64,000 bases of DNA from Plantago ovata (taxonomy: Eukaryota > Streptophyta > Magnoliopsida > Lamiales > Plantaginaceae): positions 68,112,496 through 68,176,495 of the forward strand of contig CM051457.1 of the NCBI GenBank assembly GCA_028274465.1. The letters run 5' to 3'. Position 1 is the stretch's first letter. Each line of letters opens with the position of its first letter. Made by a program: the position numbers and the translations under genes. Below the pieces are notes generated by a model. It was not told the origin of the DNA and ran no database searches. It saw only the letters and a list, made by a program, of their open reading frames with translations. Of this stretch, positions 41,240 to 52,613 are shown in pieces.

Positions 41240-44036
41240 GCTCAAAAGGAGACCACTGAAGTGGTTCACATCACTAAAGATCTTGAAGTTAGTTCAGAAG
41301 AACTTTACTCAAACTTCAAAAAGAATACCTTGACCAGAGTTGCTAAATCTGTCAGCAACTGGCAACGGTACAGAAGGATGGATTTCTCTGATCTTCACCT
41401 TCATCTGTCCAATGAGAAAAAGAGAATCTCTTTACTGAGACTCGAGACATTTGTACACTCAATACATCCAGAAGAGCTTACATATTCTCAGCTAATGAGC
41501 TCAAGTCTGATTGCTCTAATTAGAGAAAATATGAAAGCTAAATTCAAGAGTGCCTCTCCAGCTGAACAAGCTGTGATGCTCAAGGGTTCCTTTGTACCCG
41601 TGGTGGCTGATCCTCACAAAATCAATGAAGAAGAGGAAGTTACAAGAGCTTCTATGTACAAACATGTCGAGTTAGTCATACTAACGGATGATGATGAAGA
41701 AGAAGAGGATGAAAATATCCCAAAGGATACCAGTGATGATGATGAAGGAAAATGTTCTAAGGACAACAAGGACGATGGTGATGATAATCAAGGTCCTAGT
41801 CCTGATGCTGGTGGAGTTAAACTAATAGTTGCTGAGACCGAAATTCAAAATACTGAAAGTCAACAAGCTGACCAAACTCACAGTCAGCATCAAGAATCCA
41901 CTCCTGCTCCTACTGAGACAAGTACTCAAGCAACTGAACAAGTTGCTGAAACTGAAGAAGAGTACGCCAGAAAGCGTGCTGAAATGCACTTTTGCAAAGC
42001 TAAGCTTTCTGATGCCGAGTTAGCTTTACTCGAAGCCAAGGTCACTGATCCAAACCTTGAAGATGAAGAAAAAGATGAAGATTATCAAAGAGCACTTCAA
42101 TATAGTCTACAGATTCATGCTAGACATACGCAGAATCTAGACATTGCTCAATCTTCAGGAGTGAACAACACGAAAATCTCCTCCCTTCCACTTACTACTG
42201 GTGAAACTCCAGTTGTTGAGTTAAAAGAGTTGCCCTCAGCAACCACTCAACCACAAGTGTCTGAAGCTAAAGATTTGGGAACCAAGGTTGCTGGCCTTGA
42301 TGATGACGAAGAAGATCTATTTAACTTCTCAGAAAATGAAGAAAAAATAACAAAGAAAATTGAACCCACAGAGGTTGCAATTCCTCCTCCATCTCTCCAA
42401 ACTGATGAAGGAGATGCTGAGAGAAGTCGCTTGCTGAGAAATGATGATCAATTCGCTACTAAGATCAAAGCTCATTCACTTACTCCTTCTCTAGTTCCGT
42501 TTCCTAACATTGAGGATTTTACTCCTAGAATAAAGGCACTAATGGTTGTTCACAAAGCATGCCAAGAAGAGGATGATGCATTGCTTGCTGAGAGTCCGCT
42601 TGACATTGGCAAAATACTGGCTACAGTGCTGAAACGCACTACTTCTCTTACCATAGCTCAGAAAGACATCAGTCTACATCACAAAGCTATGAAGAAGATG
42701 TTAGCCAAGCACTCAAACTGGCTAAAAGTGCATTGAAAAAGGCCCAGGCTTTCATTGAAGAAAAAGTCGACAATGAGCGCAGACATGAGGAGAACTTGGC
42801 TTGTATTAAAGAAGAATTGTCCAAGCTAACTGCTGATCAGCAAGGCATAATTCTCAAATACAACAGCCTAAGTACTCTTGCTGAAAATTGCAATGAGTTT
42901 TTCTCTCTACACATCCAACCGATGATGCAATCCATGTCTAAGGGGGAAGATAAACAAAGAAAATCTTCAAGATCAAAGAAACCCTCTGCTGAAGCGCCAT
43001 TGATACTGCCTGGTCCACCTCCCAGAGAACCTCCTGCTGAAAAAGAGCAAAGTTCTAAGAACGAGCTGAAACAGATTCTGAGAAAATTTCAGCAAATCCA
43101 AAAAGGAGAAGAACTTCTGCTGAAACTCAAGAATACTGTCACACTGAGAGTCATCAAGATCTGAATGAAGATGATGATAATGATGATGACCAAACAATAG
43201 CTCAAGCAATAAGAGCTAGGCCTATTTCAGCCTTAACTCCTTCTGGCCAATCTAAACACTTCTCTTCTGACTCAAGATCTTCAGCAAGAGATCAAGAAAA
43301 TGCTAAGTCAAGAAGAATAAGGCAAAGACATGAAGAAAAGAGGCTAGCCAGCATTGCAATTGGCATTGGCATTGAATATACAAAGACCATGAATGAGGAA
43401 ACAACTCAGAATGTGATTAGAAACCTACATGGTTGCTGGATCATAAAGCTGGAAGATATTTTGGCCAATTATTTCTTTCCAACTGCTGTACTCAATCAAA
43501 TGTACACTTGGATTGAATTGAAAGTGAAAAGAAAAGAAAGGGATCCTCCTCCCTACCCAAGAAACATTGCTGCAAAATGGCTGAACTTGGAAATCTTAGT
43601 AAGAAGAACTTCTATCGGCAAGAATACAAAACAAGAGCCCGACTTAATTAAACCGATAGATGTTGCTTACTACAGTGATCCTTTAACCAAGAAGTCCAAG
43701 AAGAAATATGGCTTGATTCCTTATGAGTATTTTTATCTCACTGCCAAGGATCAAGAAGAAGATCTTCTCTGGTTAAGAAAGATTCATGCCAACAATAGAA
43801 TTTCAGATACTCAACTTCTCCATGCTAGCAATTGGGGCATGCACTTGTGGGTACTTCACTACAAAGAAATGAATGGTGAAAACCATCATTATGCTGCCTG
43901 CAAGAATGCAAGGATTATTCAACTTGAAGTCTGTAAGCTACTTGAAGATTACGAGAAGGACTGTGTTGAATTCTCTGCTCTTGCTGAGAAGAGTGTAAGG
44001 GAGATTCTGAGAAAATCTTCTGCTGGAATAGCTTAA

Positions 44037-44296
44037 GTCCCTTGTAAAAAGCTTTGTTTGTTTTGTTTGCTGATTTTTGTAGTTATCTCTGAACTTTCTT
44101 GTAAACTTACTGAAAGATAACTATCAGCAATAAGCTTTCGACTCTTATTGGTTTTTGATTATGCAAACTACTCTTGCTTACTGTTTTATTATTCAAGTAT
44201 GATTGCATTATTCAACTTATTTATTCAACATCAGAAACCTCTAAAAGGGTAACAATTAATTTAGCCATGGATTGCTAACATCAAAAAGGGGAAATT
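44037..44296 (+). other. 3' untranslated region and purine tract of Sire-A
   Basis: Non-coding. It ends with AAAAAGGGGAAATT directly before the LTR, the plus-strand primer. The Sire-C counterpart is 46168-46432. Confidence 0.75.
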
Positions 44297-44571
44297 TGTT
44301 AGGAAACATGTAAATTTTGATGAGCAATTAACCATGCTAAATTAAGGAAAGTCGAGTAACTAGTACTCTTAAGGTCCATAGGAATTTAGAATTTTAAGGA
44401 CATTGTAAAATAGGAACGTTTGCTGAAGACTTAGTGTAGGTACTAGTTAGGTGCTTTAGTTTTGCTGATGATGTACTTTGTTTTCACAAATGAACTATTG
44501 AAGCACTAGAACCGTTCAAAAACTTGAAAATTCGAAGACTGGAGACTTAAGAAGGTGTCTGAAGATGGTAT
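44297..44571 (+). repeat. 3' LTR of Sire-A, first segment
   Basis: It begins TGTTAGGAAACATG after the purine tract and matches 17928 onward to GAAGATGGTAT, where Sire-C is inserted (GGTAT 44567-44571). Confidence 0.9.
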
Positions 44572-46167
44572 TGTTGGTCCCTTTAAACAACAAGAAAAGA
44601 CTAGAGGGTGGGGTGAATAGTCTTATCAAACTTTCGTCGTTTAAAACTTTCTCAGCAAGTGCTTATTACTTTTCAGTAATGAGTTTGCTGATACTTAACT
44701 TTCTCAGCAAGCGTAAGTTACTTTTCAGTAGCTAGGTTTGCTGATACTTAAAATCAGAGAGCGGAAGTCTTTGATACAATAAGTGCTCTTTCAGTAAGTA
44801 AAGGTTTCAGCAAATGATGTGAGTGACTGTGTATAGACAAATATGATTTGCTGAAAACTAAGTACAGTAAGTAAATCACACAAACACTTTTATAGTGGTA
44901 TCTGAGAGTGGCGTAATCTCTCAACTAATCCACTTTGTCCTTTCTAGGACTGAATCCACTAAGATATGATTGAGGTTCCTTACAAATCCTATCCAGAGCG
45001 ATTCAAACAGAAACCAAAGCACACTTGCTTCGTCTCCAACCTAATCTAGAGAATGTAACCTTTTTCTCCACCAAATTGGTACTTTTAATCAGCAAAACTA
45101 TGCTCGATTAAGTTCCCCCTGAATATCACGCCTGAAAGGGTGTATTTTCAGTTAGAGAGTTTTGGGGTGAGATAACTTAATTATAACTTATTCAGTTACA
45201 ACAAGTAATCTAAGAAACACAACTTTGAATACTTTGCAGTAAACAAGTTTGATTGTTTCTGGTGTCAAGACTTGTTCTTGTTCGAAAGAAAGAACACTTA
45301 ACTAATTTCTTAGCCGAGTTTGTTCGACTTCTTCACAAGTAGCTTTTTCAAGCTTTAAGTCTTGGAACGGATCAATGGCAGTAAAGAGTATTGAAGGGTA
45401 TGTGAGTTTAAGCACAAGTGAGAGTTTGATCACGTTGTTGACACACTTCAACTCTTCGCCGGATGACCTCTATTTATAGTGAAAATAAGGAGCCGTTTGA
45501 ATTTTAAATTCCAAGGCTTTTGATCCTTAAGATGTCACTATCTTGCTTTTGTACTTTCAGCAGCGTCCTTGTTTGTCTTCTAGTCTTCATGTCCTTCGTG
45601 TGCATGCTTTGCATTTAATGCTTGTTTGAATAGAATTCAAACAGTAACATTGGAGCGCAAATGCAAGTACTTTCAGCAAGAGGTCACATATGTTCCATCA
45701 GCAAGTGGTCAGTCTCAGTTTCAGCAAACACAACTTACTCTGTCTTTCAGATTTTCACTTATGCAATGCTGTTGCTGAAGTTTCCACTTTCTGAGCAACA
45801 CGTGCCTTTGTAGATACCAGTATTCAGAAATCTTCTTGTCTTCATATCTTCGAATTCTTCAAGTCTTCAGATCTTCGATAGTCTTCAAGATTCTGAGCGG
45901 TTTCTAAATGTTTCAATAGTTTGTTTGTAAAAACAAAGTACATCGTCAGCAAATGCTTCAATAGGATATTTTCTTCTTAGAAAATAAGATACATCATAAG
46001 CGGTAAAAACCAACCTATCTAGCACCTAATCTAAGTCTTCAGCAAACGTTCCTCTTTTACAATGTCCTTAAAATTCTAAATTCCTATGGACCTTAAGAGT
46101 ACTAGTTACTGGACTTTCCTTAATTTAGCATGGTTAATTGCTCATCAAAATTACAAGTTTCCTAACA
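44572..46167 (-). repeat. 3' LTR of Sire-C
   Basis: Plus TGTTGGTCCC...TTTCCTAACA, 1596 bp, followed by the purine tract (plus AATTTCCCCCTTTTT). TATA box on minus at 45471-45478. Confidence 0.95.
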
Positions 46168-49100
46168 AATTTCCCCCTTTTTGATGTTAGCAATCCATGG
46201 CTAAATTAATTGTTACCCTTTTAGAGGTTTCTGATGTTGAATAAATCAGTTGATTAATGCAAGCATACTTGAATAATTAAACAGTAAGCATAAGTAAATT
46301 GCATAATCAAAAACCAATAAGAGTCAAAAGCTTCATTGCTGATAGTTATCTTTCAGAAGTTTACATGAAATAGCGGAGATAACTTAAACAGAATCAGCAA
46401 ACAAAAACTTTAACAAAAACTATTACAGAGAGTTAAGCTCTTCCAGATGATTTTCTCAAAATCTCTCTTACACTCTTCTCAGCAAGTGCAGTAAATTCAA
46501 CACAGTCCTTTTCGTAGTTTTCCAGAAGCCTACGGACTTGTAGTTGAAGAATTCTTGCGTTTTTGCAGGCGGTATGATGATGCTTTTCAGCATTCATTTC
46601 CATGTAATTAGTCACCCACAAATGCATGCCCCAATTGCTGGCATGGAGAAGCTGTGTATCTGAAATGCTTTTCGGATGAATCTTTATTACCTAGAGAAGA
46701 TCTTCTTCTTGATCCTTAGCAGTGAGATAGAAGTACTCATAAGGAATCAATCCAAGTCTCTTCTTTGTTTTCTTTGTTACTGGGTCAGAGTAGTAAGCAA
46801 TGCCAGGTGGTTTGATCAGATTTGGTTCTTGTCTATAAGTTTTACCAATGGCGATTATTCTTACTGAGACCTCAAGATTCAACCATCTCCCAACAATATT
46901 TCTTGGGAGGGATTCTTCCCTTTGATTTCTTTCGACTTTGAGTTCAATCCATTTGAAAATTTGATTCAATATGGTTGTAGGAAAGAACTCATTCACCAGC
47001 AAGTCTTCCAGCTTTAAGATCCAGCAACCATGAATGTTTCTGATTACATTCTGAGTGGTTTCTTCATTGTTGGTCTTTGTGTATTCAATGCCGGAGCCAA
47101 TAGCAATGCTGGCCAGCCTCTTTTCTTCCTGTCTTTGCCTTCTTCTTCTTGTCTTAGCATTGTCTTGATCTCTTGCTGAAGAGTCAGACGAGAAATGCTT
47201 TGAGTGGCCAGACGGAGTCAAGGCTGTTAAGGGTCTAGCTCTTATGGCTTGAGCTATTGTTTGATTGTCATCATCTTCATCATCTTCATTCAGATTGTGA
47301 TGACTTTCAGTATGGCAAAAATCTTGAGTTTCAGCAGCGGTTTTTCTCTTATTGGTACTTGATGAATTCAACTCAGATTCTGCTTGCCTTTTAGAACTTT
47401 GCTCTCTTTCAGCAAGCGGTTCTATGGGCAGTGGCACATCAACAACATGAGGGGTTTGGTTTCTTTTTCTGGTACTCTTCTTTTCCCCCTTAGACATGGA
47501 TTGCAACATCGGAGTGATGTGCAGAGAATAGAACTCATTGCAATTTTTAGCAAGAGTGCTTAAGCTGTTATACTTCATGATGATTTGTTGCTGATCAGAT
47601 GTCATTTTTGACAACTCATTTTGAATGCTCATCATGTTCTCTTCATGTCTTTTCTCTGTTGCGGCCTTCTCATCCATGAAAGTCTGAGCCTTCACGAGAG
47701 CGGTCTTTGCGAACTTAAGATCTTGACTTACATCTTCTTCATAGCTTTTGTGATAAAGACTGATGTCTTTCTGAGCTATGGTCAAAGTAGTGGTGCGTCT
47801 CAGCACTGTAGCCAATATCTTTCCAAAGTCAAGTGGGCTTTCAGCAAGCAATGCCTCATCTTCAGCTTTGCAGGCATCATGGACTTTCTTCAGTGCCAAT
47901 ATTCTAGGAGTAAACTCCTCAACTCTTGGGAACGGCTCTAGTTGTGGTGTCAAGGAATGAACTTTTAGTTCAGAAGCAAACTGATCATCCTGTAAAAGCA
48001 ATTCTGCTCTTAGACCATCGTCTAAATCACTGATGTAATCAGGAGGAGGAATCTGAACAACTTTGGGGTCTCGCTTGTATTGTTCATCCTCATTTTCTGA
48101 CAAGTAGTCGTCATCCTCAGATTCATCAAGTTCAACAACTTTAGAACCTAAATCAGCAGCTTCACTTCCTTTTTGTTGAGTGGTTGCTGATGGCAACGCT
48201 TCAGACTCAACAACTGGAGTTTCACCAGTAGTTAGTTTTAATTGAGTAGTTGCTAAAGGCAACGTTTGAGACTCAATAACTGGAGTTTCGCCAGTAGTTA
48301 GTTTTAATTGAGTATGAGACTCAATTACTGGAGTTTCGCCAGTAGTAAATGGAAGGGAGGGGACTTCCTTTGATTTTACTCCTGAAGATTGACCAATTTC
48401 TAGATCCTGCGTATGCCTTGCATGGATCAAGAGACTGTTCTGAAGAGCGCGTTGGTAATCTTCATCTTGTTCATCATCATCATCAAGGTTTTCTTCAGTA
48501 ACCTTGGCATCAGAAACTGGACTTTTGCCATTTTTCAAGGCAGCCCTTTTTCTGGCATATTCTTCTTCAGTATCAGCACCTTGCACAGGTGCTTGATTTT
48601 CAGCAGCAGCAGGAGGAGGTTGTGATTCTTGCTGAGGTTGTTGTTGTTCAGCTTGCTGATTTTCGGGTTGAGCATTTTCAGCAACTGTCACCTTTAATCC
48701 TCCAGCATCAGGACTTGGACCTTGATTGTCATCATCATCGTCTTTCTTGTCCTTGGAATCTTTCCCTTCATCACCACTTGGATCAGTGGGAATGTTCTCA
48801 TCTTCTTCTTCTTCATCATCATCGGTCAGAATTACTAGCTCAACGTGCTTATATAAAGCAACACTTGTCACTTCCTCTTCCTCATTGATTTTGTGGGGAT
48901 CAGCCACCACAGGTACAATGAACCTTTGAGCATCACAGCTTGTTCAGCTGGAGAGGCACTCTTGAATTTTGCCTTCATATTCTCTCTGATTTGAGCAATC
49001 AGATTAGAGCTCATTTGCTGAGAATATGTCATTTCTTCAGGAAGGATGGAGTGGACAAATGTTTCGAGCTTTAGCAGAGAGGATCTCTTTTTCTCATTTG

Positions 49101-49269
49101 AAAGATGAAGGTGAAGATCAGAGAAGTCCATTCGCCTATATCTTTGCCAGTTGCTGACGGACTTAGCAACTTGAGACAAAGTAGTCCTTTTGAAGTTCAA
49201 GTACAGTTCCTCAGAATTTACTTGATGATCTTCAGTGATGAGTACCACTTCAGTGGTCTCCTTTTGAGC

Positions 49270-49343
49270 CTGAAAAAAACATTATTTAGATCAGGATTGG
49301 TTTGGAAAATTGTTTTAGAGTTCATATCTGAAACATGAATTAC
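49270..49343 (-). other. ORF2 intron 3 (Sire-C)
   Basis: Sense CAGCAG/GTAATTCATG ... TTTTTTTCAG/GCTCAA, 74 bp. Reading through shifts the frame and ends soon after at 49218; removing it joins ELADSQQ to AQKETTEVV in frame. Confidence 0.78.
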
Positions 49344-49421
49344 CTGCTGAGAGTCAGCAAGCTCATGTTGTACAATTTCCATTCCTTGAGGAGCTTGAAT
49401 AGCATCCTCCATTTGTTCATC

Positions 49422-49493
49422 CTGAAATAAATTTGAGTTAGATACAAGTACTAAGCTGTCAAACTTAGTTTTAATACCAAAAACATTAACTAC
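49422..49493 (-). other. ORF2 intron 2 (Sire-C)
   Basis: Sense CAGCAG/GTAGTTAATG ... AATTTATTTCAG/GATGAA, 72 bp, phase 0. Confidence 0.7.
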
Positions 49494-49562
49494 CTGCTGA
49501 GCAGGGAGTGTTGGTTCTGGTGCAGAGGCTTCAGCAACCATCTGACTTGCATCTTGAGAAGT

Positions 49563-49637
49563 CTGTAGAGATAATATAATATTAGCAAAAGAATAAGTTT
49601 CAGAAATTGAAGTTTTACTGATGGTTGAATTAACTAC
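49563..49637 (-). other. ORF2 intron 1 (Sire-C)
   Basis: Sense CAGCAA/GTAGTTAATTC ... TATCTCTACAG/ACTTCT, 75 bp, phase 0. The next exon is 69 bp in both copies. Confidence 0.6.
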
Positions 49638-51704
49638 TTGCTGAAGAAGGACAAGTTGTGGCTCAGTCCTCTCAGCATTAACAGTTTCTTCAGCTTCTTG
49701 GACTGTTTCTTCAGCAGACTTCTTGTCTTGCTCTATTTGAGAAAGCTGTGCGGTTTCAGCGATCTCCCTTGTCTCTGAAATGACAAGTTGAGCAGAAGCA
49801 TCTTGACCCTTGAGCTCACTGCTTGTCATGAAGACATCAATGGATTTGTTGGATGATTCTTCAATCTCCAACTCCATTTGTTGGCTTATAGCTTCCAGTA
49901 CAAGATGGACTTTGTCGATTGATGTCTTGGGTGAACTTGGGCCAGTATTCTCAGCATCACGAGATGCGTTGTTGAATAATGCTTCTTGTGTTTTAGCAAC
50001 TTCTGGAACTGGAACCATTTCTGACTCAGCAACTGGTCCTTCAGCAAGTGGGGTTTCAGCAACTTGATGAGTTGCTTATTCAGCAACCATCTTTTCAGCA
50101 GCATCAGCAAGTGCTGCTTTTTGTAGATCAGCAGCAATGTCACTTGTTGGTTCCAAAGTTGGATCATCTAAATTATCTACAATGTAGATGTCTGGGACTT
50201 GGGCAGGAATTTCATTTCCACTGCCTTGTGGTCTATTCTCAGTAGAGATATCAACGTTAAGTTGATTGTTGAAGGCTTCCGCAAACACTTCAACATTGCT
50301 GACATAGGTTTCAGTAATCACCTCAGCAACATCTACTGGCAAATGCGTTTCAACATTTGTCTGGGAATTGTCTGAGTGGTCTTGGACAGCAGGAACTGAC
50401 TTGCGGGCCAGTGTTTTCTTCCTTCTGTTGCTGGTCCGTTTCCTCTTAGGTACGGGGTTTGCTGATGATGCTGCAGTCTGAGTGTCATCATCAGCTTTCC
50501 TCTTTTTCTTGTTAGATTTCTCCAGTTTCCCAGAGGCATCTATAGTTGCATTTTCAGCAACGGCTGTTGTACACGTACCTTGTTGATTTTCTACAGCAGT
50601 TTCATTTGTGTTAACACCACCAACAGCAGTTTCATCTCTAAGTTGCTGAGTGGTAACATCTGCAGCTGTTGTATACCTTTCTTGCTGGCTTGTGCTGACA
50701 ACATTTGCAGTTGTTGTCTTCTTAGTTTTCTTTCCAGCAGTCTTAGGTACATTCTGCTTGTAGAATGATCTTCCCACATTGCATACAGACTTTTTGATTG
50801 GCAATGGGTTTCTTAGCTGAATCCTAAAATGTTCAAGGATGTAGCATATCTTGATTCCATACATAACTGGAAAGGAAGGTGAGACCTTGTTGTCTTCTAC
50901 CTTTACCTTAAACTTAGTAACACAATCAACAAGCCTGTTGAAAATGTACTTAGCCCAGTTAAGTTCCGTTTTATTTTCATGGATATGCATCAGCAATGGC
51001 CATCTTCTCAGGCCTACTTGGTCAATTCCTCCAACTTGGGAGTCAAGAACTTTTATCAGTAGCAGAGCTACTAGACCAAGTGAGTGGCAGAGATGCTTTC
51101 TCTTAACGTGCTTTGTCCAAGTCACGGGAGCAATCTCGCCTTTCTTCATTTTCTCGTTTCTGACGTCACTGTAGAAAGATTCAATTTCTTCGTCAGTGGC
51201 AGTGACGTCATCTTCAGTTCCAGTGGTTGGAATCTGAAATATCTCCGCTAAATCAGTCCATTTCAGGTGGATTTGCGTGTTCTGAACTGTAGTAAAGATC
51301 ACTTTTTCAGTGACTCCTTTACTATCAGTAAGGGACTGGATTTCTGCATTGTTGTAGAATTCCATAGTATCTATCATGCTCACCTGCTTAGTGCGAGCAG
51401 ATATAAAGTTCATGAGGCCTTGCTGCTTGATAAGCTCAAGCGCCTCTTCATTCTCGTCGTCGAGTTCTTGTTCATAAAAGTACCTAATGTACTTTTCTTT
51501 TGCAAAACCTCCCCATTGCATCAACATCTCACACTTTGCAGTGTAAAGATATGACGGAGGCATAGGTTTTTCTGATATACGGTCGTTTTTCAACACAACT
51601 TTCGTTGTGTTTGTAGCCGGAGTAGTCACCGGAGCAGTGCGTGTTTCAGCACTGTCAACCTTTGATGACTTTGAGGACTTGGAAGACTGTCTCTTGGGAG
51701 CCAT

Positions 51705-52613
51705 TTCTTTTATAGAGCAGAGAAATGTGTACGAAAAGAGATAGTTTGCTTTTTGACCGGAGGTACAATAGATTCAGGCTAAAATTTGCAAAGAAAGGAA
51801 ATGTGAGTTAAATAATTTTGTCATTTCTCTAACTCCTTCTTTATATAGTGTCTCTGGTGTGTGAGAAACTCAATCGATTTGAGCTCTCAGCAAGGGTAAA
51901 ACAGAGAAACACATGCGTTAGTGGAGCCTTTGCATTAAATGCGTAGTGGCCCACTAACTTGAAACCGTCAGAGCACTCTCTCTCTTTGTTTTATTAACCG
52001 TTAGATTAGTAACTCCTTTTAATCAATGGCCACGATTGAATTTCATGTCATGATTATTACGAGTTTATCTGTGCCCGATTAACGTCACAAATTGATTTTA
52101 CCGAGTTTTAAGGGAATAGATTGCTTGCTGAAATAGACAAGAATCTTTTCAGCGAGTTTGAATTATCAACCTAGATACTTGTTGAAAGTTCCCCCTTACT
52201 CAGATATCTCATATTTTCTTAAGTTTAAAAGATATTTCTGATTTCCCGTATCAGTAAATTCTTTTGTACTTGAGCTATCCTTTGGTAAAATCTGAGAGAT
52301 GAGCTTAGCTCTTTTTCTGAGTTTCCGTCTCAGAATATTCCCTTGATACTTGAATACCTGTTTCAGTATCTTTGATTGTCCGAATGCCTGTTTCAAGCAA
52401 TCCTTAAGCTCTTTCTCTTACTGAGTGCTTGTCTCAGCAAATTATCAAGTTTCCTAACAAATACCCGTTTTGAAGGAATTACTTGCTGAAAGCCTATTTC
52501 AGCAATCATGTAGTGACTTATCATTTCTTAGGAGAAATTAGTAGATGGAGCTTTTAAGTAAGAATACTTTGGCTTGTTGAATACCTATTTCAGCATTCTG
52601 CCAAGTGTATCCT
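51705..52613 (-). promoter_or_regulatory. Spacer and putative ORF2 promoter of Sire-C
   Basis: Non-coding between RNase H and ORF2. In sense: paired GCTGAAA..TTCAGCA motifs, the inverted repeat GTTAGTGG ... CCACTAAC (plus about 51917-51960) around GCATTTAATGC, then ACTATATAAAG with TATATAA at 51847-51841, 143 bp before the ORF2 ATG. The same elements lie at 148 bp in Sire-A. Confidence 0.6.

Larger units (their letters stand above)
40515..44036 (+). pseudogene. ORF2 of Sire-A, rest of exon 1 plus exons 2-4
   Basis: It resumes after Ath-1 and is colinear with 49960-46433 of Sire-C. Exon 1 ends 40853; exon 2 is 40929-40997 (69 bp), exon 3 is 41069-41164 (96 bp), exon 4 is 41240-44036. A stop near 40636 and frameshifts near 42690 and 43150 break it. 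Exon 4 codes VSNWQRYRRMDFSDLHLHLS, KFKSASPAEQAVMLKGSFVP, an acidic run (DDDEEEEDE), a Gln/Thr/Glu-rich middle, SLVPFPNIEDFTPRIKALM, a coiled coil, NLS-like clusters, and the C-terminal domain (CWIIKLEDILANYFFPTAVL ... LIPYEYFYLTAKDQEEDLLW ... EKDCVEFSALAEKSVREIL). Function unknown. Confidence 0.75.
46433..51704 (-). pseudogene. ORF2 of Sire-C, spliced gene of about 1,680 codons (three lesions)
   Basis: Exon 1 51704-49638 (689 codons), exon 2 49562-49494, exon 3 49421-49344, exon 4 49269-46433. Exon 1: MAPKRQSSKSSKSSK, then a domain at residues about 46-325 (MQWGGFAKEKYIRYFYEQEL, LIKQQGLMNFISARTK, EFYNNAEIQ, LKWTDLAEIFQIPTTGTEDD, LLLIKVLDSQVGGIDQVGLR, YGIKICYILEHFRIQLRNPL), NLS-like KKKRK and KRKR, and many VAE/AE pairs. 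Exon 4: LSNEKKRSSLLKLETFVHS, an acidic run, TTGETPV(V/I)ES repeats, a coiled coil, KRKTAAE and RRRRQRQEEKR basic clusters, and the C-terminal domain (CWILKLEDLLVNEFFPTTIL, LIPYEYFYLTAKDQEEDLL). Lesions: TAA at 50076-50078, a one-base deletion near 48895, TAG at 46691-46693. No family recognised for the whole; nuclear localisation is inferred. Confidence 0.75.
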
